This document shows positions 52,391-60,759 of a DNA stretch of 60,759 nucleotides, one piece after another; the first letter of the stretch is position 1; each line of letters opens with the position of its first letter. The notes below the pieces were generated by a model. That model was given only the letters and a program-made list of their open reading frames with translations. It ran no database searches and was not told the DNA's origin. Source of the stretch: Desulfobacteraceae bacterium (GTDB lineage: Bacteria; Desulfobacterota; Desulfobacteria; Desulfobacterales; JAABTS01); NCBI GenBank assembly GCA_011389735.1, contig JAABTS010000011.1:1-60759 (forward strand). Reading direction: 5' to 3'. The translations under genes were made by a program, and so were the position numbers.

Positions 52391-53809
52391 ATGACAATAC
52401 ATGATAAACCTCGTGAATCATGCGGCGTTTTCGGGATTCATGGATGTCCCGACGCGTCCAAGCTGGCCTATTTCGGATTATACGCGTTGCAACACAGAGG
52501 GCAGGAAAGCGCCGGCGTTTCGGTGATGAAGGGCGGCCGGATCTATTCTCATAAAGGAATGGGGCTGGTGTCCGACGTGTTTGACATGGAAATACTTGAA
52601 CGGCTCGACGGTCTCAACGCAATCGGCCATGTCAGATATTCGACCACCGGAAGTTCAGTGCATTTCAACGCTCAGCCGTTTGTGGTCAACCACCGGAACA
52701 AGGCTTACGCCGTGGCCCACAACGGAAATATCGTCAACGCCCATGTCCTCAAACAGGAACTCGAAGAATCCGGATCGATTTTTCAAACCACCATGGACAC
52801 TGAAATACTGCTCCATCTCGTCGTGAAAAACCTGAAATACGGTTTTGAACAATCGCTCGTGGAAACAGTATCTCGTTTGGAGGGCGCGTTTGCGTTTGTT
52901 TTGCTGACCAGCCGGGGAGAGGTGATCGGTATAAAAGATCCTTATGGGTTTCGTCCTTTATGCCTCGGATCTCTCAACGGACATTACGTGCTGGCCTCGG
53001 AAACATGCGCCCTGGATCTGGTCAACGCCAATTTTATTCGCGAGATCGATCCCGGTGAAATCGTTATTATCAACGAGCACGGCATTAAAAGCATCAAGCC
53101 GGAAATTCGAATGAACCGGGCTTTGTGTATTTTCGAATTCATTTATTTCGCAAGGCCGGACAGCACGATTTACAATCGAAACGTGTATGAAATCAGAAAG
53201 GCTCATGGCCGACGGCTGGCTCAGGAAAACCCTGTGGACGCCGACCTTGTGATGCCTTTTCCTGATTCCGGAACTTATGCGGCGCTGGGCTATTCGGAGA
53301 TGTCCGGAATTCCCTTTGAACTGGGTATGATTAGAAACCATTATGTCGGAAGAACATTTATTCAGCCGACTCAGAGCATGAGGGATTTTGGAGTACGCGT
53401 CAAATTGAACCCCGTCAAATCGCTGCTCAAGGGAAAGGACATTATTATTATCGAAGATTCGATTATCAGGGGCACGACTGTCAGGACGAGGGTCAAGGCG
53501 CTCCGGGAACTCGGAGTCAAGCGGGTTCATATGCGAGTCGCGGGGCCGCCCCATAGACATCCCTGCCATTACGGCATTGATTTTTCAACCCGCGGCGAAT
53601 TGATTGCGGCGAACAAAACCGAGGAAGAATTGTGTTGCAGTCTCGGGCTGGATTCCTTGCACTATCTGAGTCTTGAAGGCACGCTCGAAGCCACGGGCGT
53701 CGAAGATCCCTACAATAATTTTTGCAAGGCCTGTTTCGACGGATGTTATCCGGTCAAATTCGATGAAACTTTAACCAAGGACTGTTTAGAAACGGCTTCT
53801 GAATCATGA
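52391..53809 (+). CDS. purF: Amidophosphoribosyltransferase
   Basis: A 472-aa enzyme for the first committed step of purine synthesis. Cys11 in ESCGVFGI becomes the N-terminal nucleophile after removal of a 10-residue propeptide. The PRPP loop is IIIEDSIIRGTT. Cysteines in CIFEFIYFARPDS, the CHYGIDF region and CKACFDGCYP match the 4Fe-4S-containing (Bacillus-type) PurF rather than the cluster-free E. coli type. It sits directly after carB and overlaps the radical SAM gene by 4 nt. Confidence 0.97.
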   Translation: MTIHDKPRESCGVFGIHGCPDASKLAYFGLYALQHRGQESAGVSVMKGGRIYSHKGMGLVSDVFDMEILERLDGLNAIGHVRYSTTGSSVHFNAQPFVVNHRNKAYAVAHNGNIVNAHVLKQELEESGSIFQTTMDTEILLHLVVKNLKYGFEQSLVETVSRLEGAFAFVLLTSRGEVIGIKDPYGFRPLCLGSLNGHYVLASETCALDLVNANFIREIDPGEIVIINEHGIKSIKPEIRMNRALCIFEFIYFARPDSTIYNRNVYEIRKAHGRRLAQENPVDADLVMPFPDSGTYAALGYSEMSGIPFELGMIRNHYVGRTFIQPTQSMRDFGVRVKLNPVKSLLKGKDIIIIEDSIIRGTTVRTRVKALRELGVKRVHMRVAGPPHRHPCHYGIDFSTRGELIAANKTEEELCCSLGLDSLHYLSLEGTLEATGVEDPYNNFCKACFDGCYPVKFDETLTKDCLETASES

Positions 53810-54825
53810 ATCGAAAACGAACCGTCGCATTCGCTTCTAATGTGACCAACATTTTTTTTCATATTCTGACGAAATGCAACCTCGCCTGCCGGCATTGCTA
53901 TATCAATCCGGAACAGCACGGCAAAAACACATTGCCCCTCGACACGATCACGGAATGGCTAAAATTGTTTTTAACCAGAGGCCGGGACGCCAATGTAATT
54001 TTCCTTGGCGGCGAGCCCACGCTCCATCCGGATCTGGCCGTAGCAGCGGAGCTGGCCAAATCAATGGGATACGGGTCCGTGACTGTAGACACAAACGGCT
54101 ATTTATTCAACGATGTTGTTGACCGGAGTACTCCCGGCGTTATTGATTACTTCAGCTTCAGCCTGGACGGAGCGACCAGGGAAATCAATGACGCGATTCG
54201 CGGGAAGGGAAGCTATGAGGCTTGCACGGCCGGAATCCGGAAGGCTGTCTCTCGTGGATTTTCAACAAGCCTGATTTACACCGTCAGCCGGATGAACCTT
54301 CATGAACTGGAACTTATGCCTGAACTGATCGCCGAATGGGGGATAGACCGGTTTTTTATCCAGGTGATCGGCCTGCGGGGGAAATCGGCGGGAAGCCAAT
54401 CCGATACGCTCCAGTTAACCCGTTCCGAATGGATGGATACGATTCCGGAAACGGCTTTTAGAGCGTCGGATCTTGGGATCACGGCGACATATCCCAAAGT
54501 GTATCTGGAACCCGGAGAGCCCTTCGAATGCGCCGCACTCTGCGCTGAAAATTACTTTATATTTCCCAACAGGCGCGTATATCGTTGCCCTCTTTGCGAA
54601 GATTTCCCCATCAACGGGCTCAGAATCGAGAATGACAAAATCGTGGAAACATCGAAAATAAACGAAGCCGACCTTTATCAATTAACAATTCCTGAAGGTT
54701 GTGTCATGAACAGGCTCGTCCAGCCCGGCAATCTGTCCTACCATGACGACGGAACGCCCGAATACCGGGTGGGCTGCTGTCTTTTAAAGGAGGAGATTCG
54801 GGGCCTGTTCAATTGCAAAGAATAA
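53806..54825 (+). CDS. Radical SAM protein of unknown substrate, coupled to purF
   Basis: A 339-aa radical SAM enzyme with CNLACRHC (Cys24, 28, 31), FLGGEPTLHPDL and SFSLDGA. The C-terminal third is Cys-rich (CAALCAEN, CPLCEDFP, CVMN, GCCLLKEE, NCKE), suggesting auxiliary Fe-S clusters of a SPASM or twitch type, though the spacing is not standard. It begins inside the purF stop (ATGA), so it is translationally coupled. The substrate could be a peptide or small molecule; the context gives no peptide gene. I cannot name the family. Confidence 0.85.
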   Translation: MNRKRTVAFASNVTNIFFHILTKCNLACRHCYINPEQHGKNTLPLDTITEWLKLFLTRGRDANVIFLGGEPTLHPDLAVAAELAKSMGYGSVTVDTNGYLFNDVVDRSTPGVIDYFSFSLDGATREINDAIRGKGSYEACTAGIRKAVSRGFSTSLIYTVSRMNLHELELMPELIAEWGIDRFFIQVIGLRGKSAGSQSDTLQLTRSEWMDTIPETAFRASDLGITATYPKVYLEPGEPFECAALCAENYFIFPNRRVYRCPLCEDFPINGLRIENDKIVETSKINEADLYQLTIPEGCVMNRLVQPGNLSYHDDGTPEYRVGCCLLKEEIRGLFNCKE

Positions 54826-54946
54826 AACCAGGGAATTTATAAAACCGATATCCGGAATATTATGATTTTGGTTTTTCCGGAAATTGAAATGGGATGGCGG
54901 GGAAAAATGTCCGGCAAAATAATCAGATCCAAAAGGAGTAAAACAA

Positions 54947-55258
54947 ATGAACCCATATTCATTATCGCATTATTTTGACGAGATGAACAAAAAGCACGGA
55001 CGCGCCAGGGGGTACGCAAAACAAGGCCCTGAAAGCCTTTTTTTCACTAAAGGTCTGGAGCTTCTCAAAACCCTGGAGATTTCGGAAAATTATGAAACGC
55101 GCCTGCTCGAATTATCCAGATCCGCGAAAATGAAAATCGGCGAATGCCAGGAGATTGTCGATCAATTGAGGAAAGAATCGCTGGTGGACGTCGAACCGGA
55201 CGAGTCCTCCGGCAACGATCTAGTCAGAATTACGCAAAAAGGAAAGGCTTTGTTGTGA
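54947..55258 (+). CDS. Small winged-helix-like protein
   Basis: A 103-aa protein I do not recognise. Residues 40-103 (LEISENYETRLLELSRSAKMKIGECQEIVDQLRKESLVDVEPDESSGNDLVRITQKGKALL) have the helix pattern and beta-wing of a winged-helix domain such as MarR/PadR-like ones, ending in the typical ITQKGKALL. AAAGGAG lies 8 nt before the ATG. It overlaps the next gene by 4 nt (GTGA), so the pair is co-translated; it may sense or regulate through the membrane partner. Confidence 0.75.
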   Translation: MNPYSLSHYFDEMNKKHGRARGYAKQGPESLFFTKGLELLKTLEISENYETRLLELSRSAKMKIGECQEIVDQLRKESLVDVEPDESSGNDLVRITQKGKALL

Positions 55259-55932
55259 ATGCGCCTCAGACTTTTGCGTTGTCCCTTGCGCTCGCTCTGG
55301 GAATGCTGATCGCTCTGGCCGAACTGGTGTCCAAGTTTCAGGATGAACCTTTCAAGATTATCGCCAGCTATAAAACGGCGTGGCTCTATATCCTGCTGAA
55401 CATGGGCGTCGCCGGGATCGCTTTCTATGTGCTGATCAAAACGGATTTTTTCGGTAAGACGGAAGTGGATTTGATCAAGGCGGCGGCCATGGCGGGGGTG
55501 GGATCCACGATGCTCATGCGGTCCAAGTTTTTGAAAGTAAATATCAACGGTAAGGAAACAGCGGTTGGACCGGAAATGATTATCGACGTGTTCCTGGATT
55601 CCCTGGAAAGACGGATCGATCGTGAACGGGCGCTGGTGCGTAAACAGCTCGTCGAAACCACAATGGACGGCATTGATTTCGACAAAGCCAGAGATTATGT
55701 GATTACTACCATCCTGGCGTCTAGCCAGACGTCGTCCGAGGAAACCACTAAAAATTTGATCGCCGAGGCCGAAAAAATAACCGCATCCGAGGTGGATAAC
55801 CGGGATAAAAGTTATGCCCTGGGCTATTTGATTCTTGATATGATGGGCGAGAATTTTCTGGAAAACATTTTCAGCGCATCCCTTAAAAGCCGCTTTACCC
55901 ATCGAACCACGACGGATGAAAATTCTTCTTGA
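55255..55932 (+). CDS. Unknown two-helix membrane protein with large cytosolic domain
   Basis: A 225-aa protein starting at a GTG within the previous stop codon (GTGA), after GGAAAGG; an open frame upstream to 55144 only shadows the preceding gene. Two N-terminal helices (FALSLALALGMLIALAELV and TAWLYILLNMGVAGIAFYVLI) are followed by a ~160-residue soluble, mostly helical domain (VDLIKAAAMAGVGSTMLMRSKFLKV ... YVITTILASSQTSSEETTKNLIAEAEKI). No known domain is recognised. It probably anchors or acts with the winged-helix protein. Confidence 0.7.
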   Translation: MNAPQTFALSLALALGMLIALAELVSKFQDEPFKIIASYKTAWLYILLNMGVAGIAFYVLIKTDFFGKTEVDLIKAAAMAGVGSTMLMRSKFLKVNINGKETAVGPEMIIDVFLDSLERRIDRERALVRKQLVETTMDGIDFDKARDYVITTILASSQTSSEETTKNLIAEAEKITASEVDNRDKSYALGYLILDMMGENFLENIFSASLKSRFTHRTTTDENSS

Positions 55933-55964
55933 ATATAAAAAACCGACCGGTATTGTTACATAAT

Positions 55965-56215
55965 TAGATAGTGCTTGATCGAAAAGTCTCAAAATACGGC
56001 TCTGAGCGGGTTTCTTGCTCTGAGCGGGTTTGTAACCCGCGACTTACGAAGCTCAGTCTCCGGGGCTATCAGCCAGGTAAGCCGGGGGTTGCAAACCCCC
56101 TCTGAGCGGGTTTCTTGCTCTGAGCGGGTTTGTAACCCGCGTGTCCCCTCTCGCGGCCAACGGGGATTGCAAATCCCCTGGGAGCGTGAGGATGTTTACA
56201 TTCAGCCGCTAAACA
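55965..56215. mobile_element. Expanded relative of the MITE-like element
   Basis: It shares with 16066-16201 the left block AAAATACGGCTCTGAGC and the right block GGGGATTGCAAATCCCC then TGGGAGCGTGAGGA. It is larger because a 100-bp offset tandem duplication repeats CTCTGAGCGGG...GTAACCCGCG at 56000 and 56100. Extra hairpins include GGGGGTTGCAAACCCCC. The terminal repeats are decayed. It fills most of the 329-bp gap before the RND genes. Confidence 0.7.
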
Positions 56216-56261
56216 GGTGTAATGGGCTTTTAGGTATAGATTTTTTAAGGCTTTCGCCGGT

Positions 56262-57509
56262 ATGACGGGGCCGGGGAAGGAGAGGAATAATCAAGTGCAA
56301 GGAAAGCGTTGGCCAAAGATTGCATTTTTTGTTTTGATCATTGGATCGATCCTGTATATCGGTTTCCGATGGTTTCAGCTTCAGGAGCAGGAGGAAGGTC
56401 TCCGGCGCGGCGCCCGGGAAGCGCTTCCTGCGCCGGTGGAAGCGGTGGAAATCGAACACGGCCCGATTTCGTTGCAGCGAACGTTCAGCGGGGAGCTGGA
56501 GGCTCAGGCCGAGTTCGTGGTCGCGCCGAAAGTCGGAGGCCGGATCGAACAGCTCACAGTAAACCTCTCTGACACGGTCAAGAACGGACAGATAGTTGCT
56601 GAACTCGACAACGACGAGTATGTCATGGCTGTCGCCCAGGCCGGGGCCGATCTGGCGGTGGCTAACGCCAATCTCGTGGAGGCCCGTAACGCCCTGGAGA
56701 TCGCAAATCGGGAATTTGAACGAACCGAAAGTCTGAGAAACCGGAGGGTCGCATCCGAATCACAGTATGATGAAGCCATCGCCAATCTGTCGGCTAAACA
56801 GGCGAGGCTGGAAGTAGCCAAGGCCCAGGTGGCCAGAGCCGAGGCGCTGCTGAATACAGCCAATATTCGACTCGGATACACCTCCGTCACGGCCAACTGG
56901 ACCGGCGATGCAAGCCCCCGGGTCGTAGCGGAGCGATATATCGATGAAGGGCAGACGGTTTCGGCCAACGACGGCCTAATTCTGATTGTCGATCTCGATC
57001 CCATCATCGGCGTAGTTTTCGTGACGGAAAAAGATTTTGGCCGGATGAAACCCGGCCGGACCGCGTATTTGACCACCGCCGCCTATCCCGGAGAAACCTT
57101 CGAAGGTCGGATTGAACGGATATCCCCTGTTTTTCAGCAATCGACTCGTCAGGCGCGAGTCGAATTGATTGTCGGCAATCCGACGTTTCGGCTCAAACCG
57201 GGCATGTTCATACGGGCGACGGTGGAACTCGATCATATCGCCGATGCCGCGGTCGTGCTGGATGGGGCGATCACCGAGCGCGATGACCGGCCGGGCGTTT
57301 TCCTAATCGATGAAGACCGGATGACCGTTTCATGGCGTTCGGTGAAGGTGGGGATTCGGGAAGGCGGCCGTATCCAAATCATTGGCGAGAATCTGTCCGG
57401 CCGGGTGGTGTCCCTGGGACATCAATTGGTGGACGACGGTTCCGCCGTCGTAGTTTCCAGGCCGCCGGCCAAAACCATATCCGGCGGCGAAGACCCCGGA
57501 TCCCCATGA
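56262..57509 (+). CDS. RND efflux periplasmic adaptor (AcrA/MdtA type)
   Basis: Up to 415 aa. One N-terminal helix ([17 protein letters not shown]) anchors the periplasmic adaptor, which has lipoyl halves ([31 protein letters not shown] and the later [12 protein letters not shown]), a coiled-coil hairpin (residues about 120-200, Ala/Glu-rich) and barrel plus membrane-proximal domains. ATG 56262 lacks a good Shine-Dalgarno; GTG 56295 after GGAGAGGA is an alternative. It is coupled by ATGA overlap to the RND permease. No TolC gene follows within the window. Confidence 0.92.
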   Translation: MTGPGKERNNQVQGKRWPKIAFFVLIIGSILYIGFRWFQLQEQEEGLRRGAREALPAPVEAVEIEHGPISLQRTFSGELEAQAEFVVAPKVGGRIEQLTVNLSDTVKNGQIVAELDNDEYVMAVAQAGADLAVANANLVEARNALEIANREFERTESLRNRRVASESQYDEAIANLSAKQARLEVAKAQVARAEALLNTANIRLGYTSVTANWTGDASPRVVAERYIDEGQTVSANDGLILIVDLDPIIGVVFVTEKDFGRMKPGRTAYLTTAAYPGETFEGRIERISPVFQQSTRQARVELIVGNPTFRLKPGMFIRATVELDHIADAAVVLDGAITERDDRPGVFLIDEDRMTVSWRSVKVGIREGGRIQIIGENLSGRVVSLGHQLVDDGSAVVVSRPPAKTISGGEDPGSP

Positions 57510-60500
57510 ACATTCCTCAATTCAGCGTCAGACGGCCGATTTTCACGACTATGATCACGCTGGTCGTCATTATTATCGGGACTGTTTCTTTGAACCGGCT
57601 TCGGATCGATTTGCTGCCCAATATCGAATTGCCGACCCTTTCAGTGCGCACAGGTTACGAGGGCGCGAGCCCCGAAGTTATGGAACGGCTGGTCACTCGG
57701 ATTCTGGAGGAAATCATCGCCACGGTGTCGGGGGTCGAAGAGATGACATCGGAGTCCTCGGAAGGGAATAGCCGTATTCGGGTGAGCTTCGCCTGGGGCG
57801 CGAATATCGATACGGCGGCGCTGGATGTAATGTCCAGGATCGAAGACGAGATCAACGAACTGCCCGACGATATCGTGCGGCCCAGGGTCAGAAAATATGA
57901 TATCGGGGGCTTTCCTGTGGTTATACTCGGGATATCCGGTAATCTCGATCCGGTGGAGTTGACCCAATTGATAGAAAACCAGATTCGTTACCGTTTCTCG
58001 CGGGTTCCGGGGGTGGCCCAGGTCGATCTCTGGGGCGGATTCAAACGGGAAATTCGGATCGAACTGGACCCGGACCGAATCAGCGCCTTGAAAATACCGG
58101 TGGATCAGGTTATAGATGCAATACGGGACGCCAATGTCGATTTACCGGCCGGCAAAATCGAGGAGGGGCGTTTCGAGGTGGCGCTTCGAGCCCCCGCTGA
58201 ATTCGAGAATCTGGAACAGCTTCGAAACACGGTCATCCTGAAAAAGGAAGGCGCCGTGGTGAGACTCGCCCAAATAGCCGAAATAAAAGACACCCATGAA
58301 AAACGGGAACGAATTGTTCGCGTGAACGGAAGGCGGGGGATTCGGGTCGCGGTCCGCAAACAGGCCGACGCCAATACAGTGGAGGTTTCGAAACGGATAA
58401 TGGCTGAAATCGACGCAGCCAACAAGGCGTTTCCGCAAATCGAAATTGTACCGGTTGTCAACCAGGGCAACTTTATCGAACGTTCCATCGCCAATGTCGC
58501 GCAATCCGTATTGTACGGAGGCGGCCTCGCCATTGTAGTTTTGCTTTTCTTTCTACGCAATATCCGCAGCACTCTGGTCATTTCCCTGGCGATCCCCATT
58601 TCGATCGTGGCAACGTTTGCGCTTCTATATTTCGGCGGCTTCACATTGAATCTAATGACGCTCGGCGGCCTGGCCCTCGGAGTGGGCATGATGGTCGACA
58701 ATTCCATTGTGGTGCTTGAAAATATTTTCCGGCGTATCGACGAATCCGGCGAGTCCGTCGATGACGCATCGGTAAACGGCGCAAACGAAGTGGGAACGGC
58801 TATCGTCGCCAGCACCATCACCACGCTGGTGATCTTTCTGCCGCTGATTTTCGTTCGCGGCCTTACCGGAGTACTGTTCAAGGAGCTGGCCTATGTGATC
58901 ATTTTTTCGTTGCTTTGCTCGCTCCTGGTCGCCCTCTGCCTGATTCCGATGCTCGCCTCCAGATTCATGAAATTTTTTTCGAACAATAAAACGCCGGGCG
59001 GCCGATGGATCAGAAAGCCGGCGGATCTGGCGGATAATTCAATTAAGCGGCTGAACAACGGATATCATCGACTTTTGCGCGTCGTTCTAAACCATCGATG
59101 GAAAACCGTATTCACCGCTTTTGCAATTCTTGGAACTAGCCTGTTGCTGCTGCCGTATATCGGCACTGAATTTTTGCCGCCCAGCGATGAAGGCGAGGTT
59201 CGGGTCACGGGTGAAATGGAAATCGGAACCCGGTTGGATATTGTGAACAAACAGAGCCTTGTTATGGAAGATATCGTCATGTCATCGACTCCGGAGGCGG
59301 TTTCTTCCGTCGTCAGTGTAGGAGCGACCGGATGGCGGGCCAACGCCGTTTCCAGGGGATCGATGAATCTGTCTCTGACGCCGGCCAAAGAACGTGGCCG
59401 TTCCAACGCGGAAATCGCCGAAGATTTACGCCGCAGGCTATCCGGAAAAATTCCGGGCATGAAAATCCGCACCCGGGCGCCCCAGGGACAGTTTTTGCTG
59501 GAACGGTTACTTGGCGGAGAAGAAGGGTTGACGGTGGAAGTTCGAGGGTACGATCTCGATCGATTGGAAATACTGGCCGATAAGGCGGCGGAAACCCTGT
59601 CCGGAGTGTCCGGCGTTACGGATGTTGAAACCGCCGGCTTATTGGTCGGAATTCCACAGGAGGTGATTGCGATTGACAGGAATAAGGCGGCGGATTTGGG
59701 GCTTAGTGTTCGGGACGTCACCGAAACGGTCCAAACCCTGATGGCCGGTTCCAAGGCCGGCGAGTTCAGATCGCAAGGCGACTCCTGCCGGATTTTTGTG
59801 CAATTGAAAGACGCCGAAAAACGGTCGCTCGACGAAATCCTCAATCTGACGCTGATCACGAGTACGGGCGAGCAGGCGGCCCTTAGAAATTTAGTGGCGA
59901 CCAAATCAGGCCGCGGTCCAATCCTTATCGATCGTAAGGATCAGCAACGGCTGGTGTCCATTGAAGCAAATGTCGCGGGCCGGGATATGGGATCTGTGGC
60001 CTCGGATGCTCAGGCCCGACTCGACCGGATTCCCCGTCCGGTGGGATATGATTTGCGGGTTTCGGGAAAATTCGAGGAACAACAGAAAGCGTTTCGGGAA
60101 CTGGTGGTTTCTCTGGCGCTGGCCCTGGTTCTGGTCTATATGGTGCTCGCCTGCCAGTACGAATCCCTGCTGGATCCTTTAATCGTCATGGCGTCCGCAC
60201 CCCTGGCCGCAGTCGGCGTACTCCTTATGCTGTTTTTGACGAAAACGACGTTGAACCTCCAATCATATATCGGCTGCATCATGCTGGGCGGTATCGTGGT
60301 GAATAACGCCATTTTGTTGGTCGATCAGGCGGGCCGGCTGACCGGCCGGGGTATGGGGGTCGGGGAAGCGGTCGCCGAAGCTGGCCGGCGCCGCCTGAGA
60401 CCGATTTTGATGACGACCCTGACCACTGTCCTTGCGCTGCTGCCCCTTGCTCTCGGCGTCGGAGAAGGCGCCGACGCACAGGCGCCGCTCGCCCGAGCGG

Positions 60501-60595
60501 TTATCGGGGGACTGACCGGATCGACCCTGATCACCCTGGTGCTGATTCCGGCTGTGTATTCGCTTTGCCATTCGAAGTTCATTCCAAAATCTTGA
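57506..60595 (+). CDS. HAE1-family RND efflux permease
   Basis: A 1029-aa inner-membrane proton-driven transporter with the typical 12 helices in two halves. It starts [25 protein letters not shown], with large periplasmic loops (residues about 45-330 and 555-855). Helix IV has [18 protein letters not shown] with the conserved Asp, and helix X-XI has [24 protein letters not shown] and [16 protein letters not shown]. Substrates may be drugs, lipids or solvents. The longer frame back to 57332 is excluded because ATG 57506 overlaps the adaptor stop and gives the family N-terminus. Confidence 0.95.
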   Translation: MNIPQFSVRRPIFTTMITLVVIIIGTVSLNRLRIDLLPNIELPTLSVRTGYEGASPEVMERLVTRILEEIIATVSGVEEMTSESSEGNSRIRVSFAWGANIDTAALDVMSRIEDEINELPDDIVRPRVRKYDIGGFPVVILGISGNLDPVELTQLIENQIRYRFSRVPGVAQVDLWGGFKREIRIELDPDRISALKIPVDQVIDAIRDANVDLPAGKIEEGRFEVALRAPAEFENLEQLRNTVILKKEGAVVRLAQIAEIKDTHEKRERIVRVNGRRGIRVAVRKQADANTVEVSKRIMAEIDAANKAFPQIEIVPVVNQGNFIERSIANVAQSVLYGGGLAIVVLLFFLRNIRSTLVISLAIPISIVATFALLYFGGFTLNLMTLGGLALGVGMMVDNSIVVLENIFRRIDESGESVDDASVNGANEVGTAIVASTITTLVIFLPLIFVRGLTGVLFKELAYVIIFSLLCSLLVALCLIPMLASRFMKFFSNNKTPGGRWIRKPADLADNSIKRLNNGYHRLLRVVLNHRWKTVFTAFAILGTSLLLLPYIGTEFLPPSDEGEVRVTGEMEIGTRLDIVNKQSLVMEDIVMSSTPEAVSSVVSVGATGWRANAVSRGSMNLSLTPAKERGRSNAEIAEDLRRRLSGKIPGMKIRTRAPQGQFLLERLLGGEEGLTVEVRGYDLDRLEILADKAAETLSGVSGVTDVETAGLLVGIPQEVIAIDRNKAADLGLSVRDVTETVQTLMAGSKAGEFRSQGDSCRIFVQLKDAEKRSLDEILNLTLITSTGEQAALRNLVATKSGRGPILIDRKDQQRLVSIEANVAGRDMGSVASDAQARLDRIPRPVGYDLRVSGKFEEQQKAFRELVVSLALALVLVYMVLACQYESLLDPLIVMASAPLAAVGVLLMLFLTKTTLNLQSYIGCIMLGGIVVNNAILLVDQAGRLTGRGMGVGEAVAEAGRRRLRPILMTTLTTVLALLPLALGVGEGADAQAPLARAVIGGLTGSTLITLVLIPAVYSLCHSKFIPKS

Positions 60596-60603
60596 AAGTT
60601 GCG

Positions 60604-60759
60604 GGCCTGGTTCTAATTTCGGCCATTTTAATAAAACCACGAAATACACGAAACACACCAAAAAAAAATTTATCAATATTTTGGCATCCTTCATAAACCC
60701 AGGAAAGTGGTTGACACTTTCCAAGTCGGGATCGGGATCGCTATCGGGATCGAAACAAT
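60604..60759. repeat. Family Q arm plus family R element, cut by window end
   Basis: GGCCTGGTTCTAATTTCGGCC and CACGAAATACACGAAACACA match 14327-14380. They are followed at 60672 by GGCATCCTTCATAAACCCAGG, AAGTGGTTGACACTTTCC and GGGATC/GCTATC hexamers, the inverted form of 37332-37490. Again family R sits inside the family Q arm, as at 14404. The other half lies beyond the window. Confidence 0.85.

Noticed and set aside
58105-58881. 258-codon minus-strand ORF within the RND permease
   Set aside because: Antisense to conserved RND helices and loops; Ser/Arg/Thr-rich translation typical of a reversed GC-rich membrane gene.

Overview
The window most likely comes from a strictly anaerobic member of the Desulfobacterota, probably a Desulfobacterales-like sulfate reducer. 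The evidence is a pyruvate:ferredoxin oxidoreductase operon with a flavin/Fe-S reductase in place of a plain PorD, an AhbD-like radical SAM haem synthase (the siroheme-dependent route), a MutL carrying the endonuclease motif, a DUF3141 PHA-synthase-like protein, and a high load of short palindromic intergenic repeats. The taxon is inferred from gene content only. No tRNA, rRNA, phage, transposase or CRISPR array was found.

Layout. 1-5604: DUF3141 protein converging on mutL and an SPFH-GYF protein. 6112-14257: an unbroken moxR-bat operon (MoxR ATPase, DUF58, small membrane partner, BatA, BatB-BatC fusion, BatD, BatE) whose genes mostly overlap by 1-4 nt. 14758-26521: minus-strand genes, namely an Eis-like acetyltransferase, a J protein, then an operon of hybrid sensor kinase, porG, a fused PorD/glutamate-synthase-like reductase, porA, porB, an unknown protein and a DUF2400 protein. 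27152-37333: a five-gene secretion-like locus. 37847-47635: mixed genes (degenerate J/DUF1566 protein, HTH protein, gmd, ahbD-like, a 64-aa gene, YejB- and YejE-like permeases split by a thioesterase and a flavodoxin, and a solute-binding protein). 47957-54825: carA-carB-purF-radical SAM. 54947-55932: a coupled small-protein/membrane-protein pair. 56262-60595: an RND efflux adaptor and permease.

The strongest candidate for an undescribed system is 27152-37333. It encodes an outer-membrane TolC-like lipoprotein with an added rubredoxin-type metal site and a SPOR domain, a 1158-aa DUF4347/cadherin-like surface protein, an M50 site-2 protease fused to a PqqD-like head and a HlyD tail, a periplasmic HlyD protein, and a GAF-membrane-HlyD protein. 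It has the outer-membrane and adaptor parts of a type I exporter but no ABC ATPase, so the protease may stand in for, or gate, the inner-membrane step.

The second theme is the intergenic DNA. Several unrelated repeat families sit in nearly every gap: a ~100-bp palindrome with a CCCGGG-type core, a 'GGCTTGGTTCT...GGCC' inverted repeat with CACGAAA arms, a 'GGCATCCTTCAT' inverted repeat holding hexamer runs, CATTCAA heptamer arrays, and a MITE-like element with 20-bp terminal inverted repeats. At 14270-14699 they are nested as concentric palindromes exactly between two convergent genes, suggesting layered insertion of one element into the centre of another. Both window edges fall inside such repeats.
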